Part shown: in pieces, positions 6,512 to 11,469 of the stretch
Layout: each line of letters begins with the position of its first letter
Numbering within the stretch: position 1 is the first letter of the stretch
Origin: JAJPJX01 sp964568355
GTDB lineage: Bacteria > Acidobacteriota > Terriglobia > Bryobacterales > Bryobacteraceae
Reading direction: 5' to 3'
Length of the DNA: 11,469 bases
NCBI GenBank assembly: GCA_964568355.1
Contig: CAZMRK010000104.1
Location: 1 to 11,469 of the forward strand
Notes under the pieces: generated by a model
The model's input: only the letters and a program-made list of their open reading frames with translations
Databases searched by the model: none
Told to the model about the DNA's origin: nothing
Made by a program: the position numbers and the translations under genes

Positions 6512-7194
6512 CGCGAGGCGGGCGTTTCGGCTTCCGGCTCGTTGCGCCGGACATTCACGCGTACCACCACCTCGGGATTGGTCTGGAAACGCGCGCGCGC
6601 ATCGTCCACCGAGGCATGCACCCGAAACTCCGCTGTGCCCACCACCGCGCTCAGGTCGATGGGATCGGTCATCGCGGCGCGTACCCTCTGGATGCGGCTC
6701 TCCGGGCCGGAAATGACCAGCATCGGCGGCGTCACCGTGTACTCCGCGATCTCGTATCCCTTCTGTGGGCCTTTGGAAAAATGCGGCTGTACCGGCACGC
6801 TGCGGCTGCGGATCAGTTCGAATTCGAAACGCAGTTGCGCCGGCACCGACCGCACCAGCCGCAGCCCGCGCGGCAGGACCACATTGCCTCCCCCGATGGT
6901 GAAGGTCTGCACGCCGGGGTGCACACGGGCCATGTCCAGCACGACCGCAATGCGGTGCGAGTCTCCGGAATCGCGCAGTTCGCCGGAAGGGCCGCGCAGT
7001 TCCAGGTACACCGAGTCCACCACGCTCGAGCTGATTTCCAGGTCCTCGGGCAGATCTTTGAACTCCACCGGCACCGCGCGAAAGATCGAAATCTCCGATT
7101 CGCTTGAAACCACTACCCACAACAGCACCGCGATCGCCAGCGCCGCCACCTTCCACCAGAAATTGCTCCACACCAGCCGGAAAAATCGCTTCAC
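6508..7194 (-). CDS. cdaR: CdaR-like YbbR-domain regulator of the diadenylate cyclase
   Basis: A 228-residue membrane-anchored protein that in characterised systems binds CdaA and modulates c-di-AMP synthesis. The open frame extends upstream to 7425, but the real start is almost certainly the GTG at 7194. It overlaps the cdaA stop by 4 bases (GTGA, translational coupling), and the product then begins VKRFFRLVWSNFWWKVAALA, a classic short cytoplasmic N-terminus and single transmembrane helix (about 12-30). The upstream extension is only the antisense-like shadow of cdaA. Two YbbR repeats follow on the outer side, roughly 39-125 (PVEFKDLPEDLEI opening) and 130-216. Bacillus CdaR is longer, with four repeats, so this is a short version. 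The tail NEPEAETPASR is hydrophilic. It lies between cdaA and glmM and is surely co-transcribed with cdaA. Sequence conservation in this family is low; identification rests on topology, repeats and context. Confidence 0.9.
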   Translation of the reverse strand: MKRFFRLVWSNFWWKVAALAIAVLLWVVVSSESEISIFRAVPVEFKDLPEDLEISSSVVDSVYLELRGPSGELRDSGDSHRIAVVLDMARVHPGVQTFTIGGGNVVLPRGLRLVRSVPAQLRFEFELIRSRSVPVQPHFSKGPQKGYEIAEYTVTPPMLVISGPESRIQRVRAAMTDPIDLSAVVGTAEFRVHASVDDARARFQTNPEVVVRVNVRRNEPEAETPASR

Positions 7195-8069
7195 CGGTGC
7201 TCCTTCCGGAGCAGTTCGCGCGGCCCCGGCATCGCCGGGACGTGCGGCTCGGCCATGGGAATATCCGCCGCCGGATCTTTTTCGTCGCGCAGTGTCGCGC
7301 GTCGCACACCGAAATGTACGCTGATGAGCTGGTCTACGTCTTCCACCGACAACCCCGATTGCAGTTCCCCGAAGGCCGCCGCCGAGATCCTTCCGGTCTC
7401 CTCGGAAACCACCAGCGAAAGACAATCCGTCTCTTCGGTTATGCCGATAGCGGCGCGGTGCCGTGTCCCCAGCTTCCCGGAAAGCCCGGGATTGGTGGTC
7501 AACGGCAGAAAACAGGCCGCCGCGGCGACGTGCTCCTTCTGCACGATCACGGCGCCGTCATGCAGCGCGCCTCCCGGGTAAAAAATGGAGAGCAGCAGGT
7601 CGCGCGAAAGCTGCGCCTCCAGGCGTACCCCGCTCTCGATAAACGTCCGCAGGCCGATATCCCGCTCCAGCACAATCAGTGCCCCGATCTTTTCCTGCGA
7701 AAGCCGGTTCAGCGCCAGCAAAATCTCATCGGTGGATTCCGGACGGACGAAGCTGAAACGGTGCCCCAGCCAGCGCTTCCGCCCCAGCCGCGCCAGCGTG
7801 CGGCGGATCTCCGACTGAAACAGCACGATGACCGCCAGCGCCGTGTACGGCACGATGTAAGACAGAATGGCGTGCAGCGCTTCCAGACGTCCCCAGATCG
7901 CGACCACGTACAACGCGAACATCATCAGGATGCCCACCAGGATATGGCCGGCTCGCGTCCCGCGCACGATCATGAGAGCTTCGTAGACCAGGAAGGCTAC
8001 CGCCAGAATGTCGATCACCGCGCTCAACGTGAGCTTCGGCAGCGTAACTGGCGAGAAAAGCAGCAGCAT
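7191..8069 (-). CDS. cdaA: Membrane diadenylate cyclase CdaA (c-di-AMP synthase)
   Basis: CdaA condenses two ATP into the second messenger c-di-AMP, which controls potassium and osmolyte transport and cell-wall homeostasis. The 292-residue protein has three predicted transmembrane helices (about 14-33, 41-60 and 65-85, the last ending in LFQSEIRR) and then a DAC (DisA_N) domain. Both catalytic motifs are intact: DGA at 171-173 in GGALHDGAVIV and RHR at 203-205 in GTRHRAAIG. ALIVLERDIGL (130-140) and SEETGRIS (222-229) also fit the family. Length is normal for CdaA. The ATG at 8069 gives a short periplasmic or membrane N-terminus; no strong Shine-Dalgarno is seen. It is the first gene of the minus-strand operon and is divergent from the hybrid kinase gene. 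A candidate -10, TAAGAT, lies at the complement of 8108-8113, giving a leader of about 30 bases. Confidence 0.96.
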   Translation of the reverse strand: MLLLFSPVTLPKLTLSAVIDILAVAFLVYEALMIVRGTRAGHILVGILMMFALYVVAIWGRLEALHAILSYIVPYTALAVIVLFQSEIRRTLARLGRKRWLGHRFSFVRPESTDEILLALNRLSQEKIGALIVLERDIGLRTFIESGVRLEAQLSRDLLLSIFYPGGALHDGAVIVQKEHVAAAACFLPLTTNPGLSGKLGTRHRAAIGITEETDCLSLVVSEETGRISAAAFGELQSGLSVEDVDQLISVHFGVRRATLRDEKDPAADIPMAEPHVPAMPGPRELLRKEHR

Positions 8070-8107
8070 GGATCTGTTTCGAGAATGACATCCCGATTTC
8101 AGCCCTT

Positions 8108-8113
8108 ATCTTA
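8108..8113 (-). promoter_or_regulatory. Candidate -10 element for the cdaA operon
   Basis: TAAGAT on the minus strand (complement of 8108-8113), within GTTAAGATAAGG, lies 38 bases before the cdaA start codon. It is the best -10-like hexamer in the 189-base divergent region; the expected -35 position reads TTCGTA, a poor match. The same hexamer precedes the glycosyltransferase gene, and a near-copy (GGGTAAGATAGG) lies on the plus strand at 8193-8204 facing the kinase gene. Confidence 0.35.
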
Positions 8114-8195
8114 ACGCAGCACATCGTTTGTACGAAGCAGCACCGCCAGGTGGGATACAAATCGCCCGAAATCGTGCGCCCGGAACCGCTCAGGG

Positions 8196-8201
8196 TAAGA
8201 T
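8196..8201 (+). promoter_or_regulatory. Candidate -10 element for the hybrid kinase gene
   Basis: TAAGAT at 8196-8201 lies in GGGTAAGATAGG, 57 bases before the preferred ATG of the kinase. It shares TAAGATA-N-GG with the cdaA candidate promoter on the other strand. No good -35 is visible 16-18 bases upstream. TACAAA at 8156-8161 is an alternative. Confidence 0.3.
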
Positions 8202-8245
8202 AGGAAATGCTTTAATCCGGCAGACGCCTGCTGAAATTGCTGGTG

Positions 8246-8257
8246 AGGGGTGACCCT
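8246..8257 (+). promoter_or_regulatory. Small GNRA-capped hairpin covering the kinase ribosome binding site
   Basis: AGGG (8246-8249) pairs with CCCT (8254-8257) across the tetraloop GTGA (8250-8253), which is of the stable GNRA class. The left arm is the Shine-Dalgarno-like GAGGGG used by the ATG at 8259, and the alternative GTG start at 8250 falls in the loop. A 4-bp stem is weak by itself, so any effect on translation is a suggestion only. Confidence 0.3.
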
Positions 8258-8258
8258 G

Positions 8259-9986
8259 ATGCTCGACTTTTTCCGGAAACTGTTTGCCGGCAATTTGCCG
8301 CCAAGCACGATGCACCAGGGCGAAGACCAGCCGGCGGACGAACCGCAGATTTATAATCCCCACATCGCACCCGAATCATCCGCGGAGGCCGCCGCCGGCA
8401 AGGCAATCGAAAACCAGCGGATTAAAGAAAGCGAGGCCAAGCTGCGTGCTTATTTCGAAGCCGCCTCGCAAGGGATCATCACCGTCGGCCCCTCCGGCGG
8501 TATCGAGCAGGTGAACAGCAAAATCGAAGAGATGTTCGGCTATCGCCGCGAGGAACTCCTGGGACAGCCCCTGGAGATCCTCCTGCCGGAGCGCTACCGT
8601 AGAGCCCACACCGGCCATCGCGCCGATTACTTTGCCAATCCGCGCAGCCGCCCCATGGGTGTGGGCCTGGACCTCGCCGGACGGCGCAAAGACGGCAGCG
8701 AGTTCCCCGTGGAAATCGCCCTGAGCTTTATCCCCATGCAGGGCGGCGACCAGGCCATCGGCTTCGTCAGCGACATTACCGAGCGCAAACGTGTGGAGGA
8801 GCAGCTTCGCCAGACGCAGAAGCTGGAAAGCCTGGGTGTGCTCGCCGGCGGTGTCGCTCACGATTTCAACAACCTGTTGACCGGTATCCTGGGCAATGCC
8901 TCCCTCGCGCTCGAAGCCGGTTCCATGAACGAGTTTGGAGCGGCCCTGGTCCAGGAGGTCATCACGGCCAGCCATCGCGCCTCGGAGTTAACCAGCCAGA
9001 TGCTCGCCTATGCCGGCAAAGGCCGCTTCGTGGTGACTCCGCTCGATCTTTCCGACCTGGTGCGCCACATCAGCGGTCTCGTCCAGACCTCCATCCCCCG
9101 CAGCGTACAACTGAAGCTGCACCTCGGTCAGGATCTCCCCACCATCGATGCCGATGCCGGCCAGATCCAGCAGGTCGTCATGAATCTGGTGATCAACGGC
9201 GCCGAGGCCATCGGCGAGGAGCGTACCGGCACCGTCACGGTAAGCACCCGCCTGGAAACCACCGAGCGCGATCTCCCTCTGCGCATCGCCGCCGCGGGCG
9301 CACCCGACACATTGCGGCCCGGCTCCTATGTCGTGCTCGAAGTGAGCGACGACGGGTGCGGTATGGAGGAGGAGATGGTGCGCCGGATCTTCGACCCCTT
9401 CTTCAGCACCAAGTTCACCGGCCGGGGCCTCGGCCTGGCTGCCGTCCAGGGGATCGTCCGCAGCCATAAGGGCGCGCTCCTGCTGGAAAGCCGGCCCGGC
9501 GCCGGAACCACCTTCCGCGTGCTGTTTCCTGTAAGTCCCCAGGCCGTGCCGCAGCCTCCGCAGGAGCCCACCGAGAATGCGGTCCCCGTGTTCGCCACGG
9601 TACTGGTCGTGGATGACGAAGCCGTGGTCCGCAGCACCGCGCGCAATATGCTCGAAAAGAACGGCTGCACCGTCCTGCTGGCGGAGAACGGAAAAGAGGC
9701 AGTGGCAATCTTCGCCCGCGACGCGGATCGTATCTCCGTCGTCCTGCTCGATATGACGATGCCCGTGATGAGCGGCGCCGATACCCTGTATGCCCTGCAG
9801 AGCATTCGACCCGATGTAAAAGTGCTTCTGTCAAGCGGCTATAGCGAGGAAGAAGCCACGCGCCGTTTCGCCGGGGGCCAGTTCTCCGGCTTCATCCAGA
9901 AGCCCTACCGCCCCAGCTCTCTGATGGACAAAATCCGCAAAATACTCGAAGTCCGGCACACATCCCGCTCGAGCGCCGCAGGCTAG
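8259..9986 (+). CDS. Soluble PAS-containing hybrid histidine kinase with C-terminal receiver
   Basis: A 575-residue signalling protein. I chose the ATG at 8259 because GAGGGG at 8245-8250 lies 8 bases upstream; a GTG at 8250 would add three residues and sits inside that site. The N-terminus MLDFFRKLFAGNL could be an amphipathic helix, but there is no transmembrane segment. A PAS sensor domain spans about 57-175 (ending GFVSDITERK). The HisKA dimerisation helix carries the phosphoacceptor H201 in LAGGVAHDFNNLL. The ATPase domain shows the N box at N309/N313, DDGCGM (364-369) and GRGLGLA (388-394). After a Pro-rich linker comes a receiver domain with the acidic pair D452/D453, phosphoacceptor D498 (LLDMTMP) and K548 (IQKPY). 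All catalytic residues are present. The ligand of the PAS domain and the downstream partner are unknown, and no response regulator with an output domain is adjacent. It is divergent from cdaA and ends tail to tail with the adaptor gene. Confidence 0.95.
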   Translation: MLDFFRKLFAGNLPPSTMHQGEDQPADEPQIYNPHIAPESSAEAAAGKAIENQRIKESEAKLRAYFEAASQGIITVGPSGGIEQVNSKIEEMFGYRREELLGQPLEILLPERYRRAHTGHRADYFANPRSRPMGVGLDLAGRRKDGSEFPVEIALSFIPMQGGDQAIGFVSDITERKRVEEQLRQTQKLESLGVLAGGVAHDFNNLLTGILGNASLALEAGSMNEFGAALVQEVITASHRASELTSQMLAYAGKGRFVVTPLDLSDLVRHISGLVQTSIPRSVQLKLHLGQDLPTIDADAGQIQQVVMNLVINGAEAIGEERTGTVTVSTRLETTERDLPLRIAAAGAPDTLRPGSYVVLEVSDDGCGMEEEMVRRIFDPFFSTKFTGRGLGLAAVQGIVRSHKGALLLESRPGAGTTFRVLFPVSPQAVPQPPQEPTENAVPVFATVLVVDDEAVVRSTARNMLEKNGCTVLLAENGKEAVAIFARDADRISVVLLDMTMPVMSGADTLYALQSIRPDVKVLLSSGYSEEEATRRFAGGQFSGFIQKPYRPSSLMDKIRKILEVRHTSRSSAAG

Positions 9987-11260
9987 CTCGCCGGCTTTTC
10001 GCCGCTTTTCCGTCCGCCTTTGCGCCCTGGCGCGCGGTTCTGCCCCGGTACCCGCACATCCACCTTGCTGCCTTCCTGCAGTTTGTCCTGGCCGTCGACC
10101 ACCACGCGCTCTCCGGATTTCAGCCCTTCTTTGACCGAGACGTTCCCGGCCTCGGTGGCATCTACCGTCACTGGCCGCGCCTCCGCCGTCTGCTGGTCCG
10201 TCACCACATAGACGTACGACCCTTGCGGACCTTGCTGGACCGCCACCGCCGGAATGAGCACCGCCCCCTTGCGCATGTCGAGCAGCACCCGGATGTTGAC
10301 GAACTGGTTCGGAAACAGCGCGCCGTTCTCGTTTGGAAAAACCGCTTTGAAGCGCGACGTGCCCGTAGTCTGATCGATCTGGTTGTCCACCGTCAGCAGC
10401 GTCCCGGTGGCCAGCTTCACCGTGCTGTCGCGATTGTACGCGTCCACCGTCAGGCGCCTTCCCCCGCGCAGTTTTTCGAGCACCTCCGGCAGATGGTCCG
10501 CCGGCAGATTGAACAATACCGCGATCGGCTGCAATTGCGTGATCACCACCAGCCCGTTGGTATCGCTGGCATGCACCATGTTGCCGACGTCCACCAGACG
10601 TAAGCCGATGCGCCCGCTGATCGGCGCCGAAATACGGCAGTAGTTGAGCTGGAGCTTGGCGTTGTCGATGGCTGCCTGGTCGGACGCAATCGCACCGTCG
10701 AACTGGCCCACCATTGCCGCCTGGGTATCGAGCTGTTGTTTGGGAATGACCTTGGCGTCGTAAAGCGCCTGGTAACGGCCCAGGTTCGCGCGGGCATCTT
10801 TCAATTGCGCCTGGTCGCGCGCCATCTGGCCTTCGGCTTGCTCTAGCTGCACCTGAAAGGGTCGCGGGTCGATCTCCGCCAGCACGTCTCCCTGGTGTAC
10901 AAACTGGCCCTCCTGAAACAGGATCTTGATCAACTGCCCGTCCACCCGGCTCTTCACCGTAACGGTATTGAACGCCGTCACCGAGCCCAGCCCGTTCAAA
11001 TAGTTGGGCAGATCTCCCGTGCGCGCCGTGGCCGCCACCACTGGAATCCGGCGCGACGCGCCGCCTCGCGCCGCCGGAGCGGGAGTGGACGGCTGCAGCG
11101 ACACCACCTTTTCGCGCACGCGGTACGCGCCATATCCCAAAGCGGCCAAAACCAGAACCCACGCCCAACCCCGGCCCTTGCGCGGTTTCTTGGCTCCGGT
11201 ATCTTCCCGAGCCGAATCCGGGGTTTTTGGTTTTGTCGTGGAGACTGCACTTGAATCCAT
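9983..11260 (-). CDS. RND efflux periplasmic adaptor subunit (MdtA/HlyD-like membrane fusion protein)
   Basis: A 425-residue inner-membrane-anchored adaptor that in RND systems links the pump to the outer-membrane channel. Residues 1-32 are hydrophilic and basic, followed by one transmembrane helix (33-46, WVLVLAALGYGAY). Next come the first half of the lipoyl domain (96-130, TVKSRVDGQLIKILFQEGQF then VLAEIDPRPF), an alpha-hairpin (about 135-205), the second lipoyl half (NYCRISAPISGRIGLRLVDVG, 206-226), the beta-barrel domain (about 240-328) and a membrane-proximal domain (about 332-405). The tail is basic (GRKGGRKSGEKPAS). Closest in pattern to MdtA of multidrug pumps. The ATG at 11260 has only a weak GGTG upstream. 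The next gene in its direction is the convergent kinase, so no pump subunit follows, unlike typical mdtABC order. Its stop codon overlaps that of the kinase by three bases. It is divergent from the gene at 11403. Confidence 0.93.
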   Translation of the reverse strand: MDSSAVSTTKPKTPDSAREDTGAKKPRKGRGWAWVLVLAALGYGAYRVREKVVSLQPSTPAPAARGGASRRIPVVAATARTGDLPNYLNGLGSVTAFNTVTVKSRVDGQLIKILFQEGQFVHQGDVLAEIDPRPFQVQLEQAEGQMARDQAQLKDARANLGRYQALYDAKVIPKQQLDTQAAMVGQFDGAIASDQAAIDNAKLQLNYCRISAPISGRIGLRLVDVGNMVHASDTNGLVVITQLQPIAVLFNLPADHLPEVLEKLRGGRRLTVDAYNRDSTVKLATGTLLTVDNQIDQTTGTSRFKAVFPNENGALFPNQFVNIRVLLDMRKGAVLIPAVAVQQGPQGSYVYVVTDQQTAEARPVTVDATEAGNVSVKEGLKSGERVVVDGQDKLQEGSKVDVRVPGQNRAPGRKGGRKSGEKPAS

Positions 11261-11387
11261 GGATTCACCAACTTAGGAGGAACACACACCACACCCAATG
11301 TCGGGGCGATATTAAGGTAACGTTAGAAAAGGCCGGAAGGTTACCCCCGCCGCCCGCCGGCGTGGCGCCATCCACACGTTCCCGGCT

Positions 11388-11403
11388 GCTATACTCCGCC
11401 CCA
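11388..11403 (+). promoter_or_regulatory. Extended -10 promoter element, possibly leaderless, for the right-edge gene
   Basis: TGCTATACT at 11387-11395 is an extended -10 (TG-N-TATACT, 5 of 6 matches to TATAAT). The hexamer ends 7 bases before the ATG at 11403, so the transcript would begin at or next to the start codon. There is no Shine-Dalgarno sequence in the spacer CCGCCCC. No clear -35 is present, which is common for extended -10 promoters. Confidence 0.5.
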
Positions 11404-11469
11404 TGGGTCAACCAACGATTTTGTTACGGAACGGACTGCTGATCGACGGAAGCGGAGCGGCGCCGGTCC
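11403..11469 (+). CDS. N-terminus of an amidohydrolase-like protein (runs off right edge)
   Basis: Twenty-two codons from the ATG at 11403 read MGQPTILLRNGLLIDGSGAA and continue PV to the window end. The pattern of a short hydrophobic beta strand, then RNG-x-LIDGSG, is the usual N-terminus of composite-domain amidohydrolases such as imidazolonepropionase-like proteins and D-aminoacylases, where the first strands form a small beta-sandwich before the metal-binding TIM barrel. The HxH metal motif would come later, outside the window, so the exact subfamily cannot be given. There is no Shine-Dalgarno sequence; a strong extended -10 stands 7 bases upstream. It is transcribed away from the adaptor gene, with 142 bases between the two starts. 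Confidence 0.7.
   Translation, partial: MGQPTILLRNGLLIDGSGAAPV

Noticed and set aside
7195..7425. N-terminal extension of the cdaR frame up to 7425
   Set aside because: The extension overlaps cdaA, has shadow-like composition, and the GTG at 7194 with GTGA overlap yields the expected short N-terminus plus transmembrane helix.
7726..8160. Frame starting at an ATG 21 bases upstream of cdaA (MSFSKQIHAAAFLASYAA)
   Set aside because: It overlaps cdaA in another frame, has no ribosome binding site and loses protein-like character after about 25 residues; treated as a shadow.
9831..11168. A 445-codon minus-strand frame overlapping the adaptor gene and the end of the kinase
   Set aside because: It is a frame-shifted shadow of the adaptor (Gly/Arg-rich, no domain), while the frame at 9983-11260 encodes an intact membrane fusion protein.
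11275..11315. Perfect AGGAGG (11275-11280) on the plus strand followed by ATG at 11298 and a five-codon frame (MSGRY)
   Set aside because: The 17-base spacing is too long for a ribosome binding site, and the frame is far from any gene it could lead; on the strand that is transcribed as adaptor leader the sequence is CCTCCT and is not a ribosome binding site.

Overview
The window looks like chromosomal DNA of an acidobacterium, probably of the Solibacter/Bryobacter type. This is an inference from gene content: a VWFA-related protein of the acidobacterial kind, a secreted DUF1080 protein, a Tat-exported amidohydrolase, a high-GC coding bias and several GTG starts. No phage, transposase, CRISPR, tRNA or rRNA gene was seen. 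Coding density is high, and no gene-free stretch exceeds about 190 bases.

Layout from left to right. Bases 1-346 (minus) hold the N-terminal part of a secreted protein that runs off the left edge. Divergent from it, 460-1776 (plus) encodes an exported VWA-domain protein with an intact MIDAS and a long glycine-rich insertion. An exported TIM-barrel amidohydrolase (1806-2765, plus) follows after 29 bases. A long-looped, probably bidirectional terminator (2780-2865) separates it from the minus-strand block. That block, in transcription order from 8069 down to 2876, contains cdaA (c-di-AMP synthase), cdaR (YbbR-domain regulator), glmM (phosphoglucosamine mutase), a DUF1080 protein and a GT-C membrane glycosyltransferase. 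Divergent from cdaA, a soluble PAS hybrid histidine kinase with a C-terminal receiver runs from 8259 to 9986 (plus). It meets tail to tail an RND-type periplasmic adaptor gene (9983-11260, minus), and the two stop codons interleave in one CTAG. At the right edge the first 22 codons of an amidohydrolase-like gene begin at 11403 (plus).

The recognisable system is the cdaA-cdaR-glmM cluster, which couples c-di-AMP synthesis to production of glucosamine-1-phosphate for peptidoglycan. It is a known arrangement, best described in Firmicutes. I did not find a convincing, wholly new multi-gene system. The most interesting signals are regulatory: (i) a perfect TTGAT-N4-ATCAA palindrome (FNR/CRP-type box) between cdaR and glmM; (ii) -10-like hexamers lying 7-8 bases before the start codon of at least three genes, suggesting leaderless mRNAs; (iii) two back-to-back hairpins (REP-like) after glmM; (iv) a GGGGACAC inverted repeat used as a terminator; (v) a tiny GNRA-capped hairpin over the kinase ribosome binding site.
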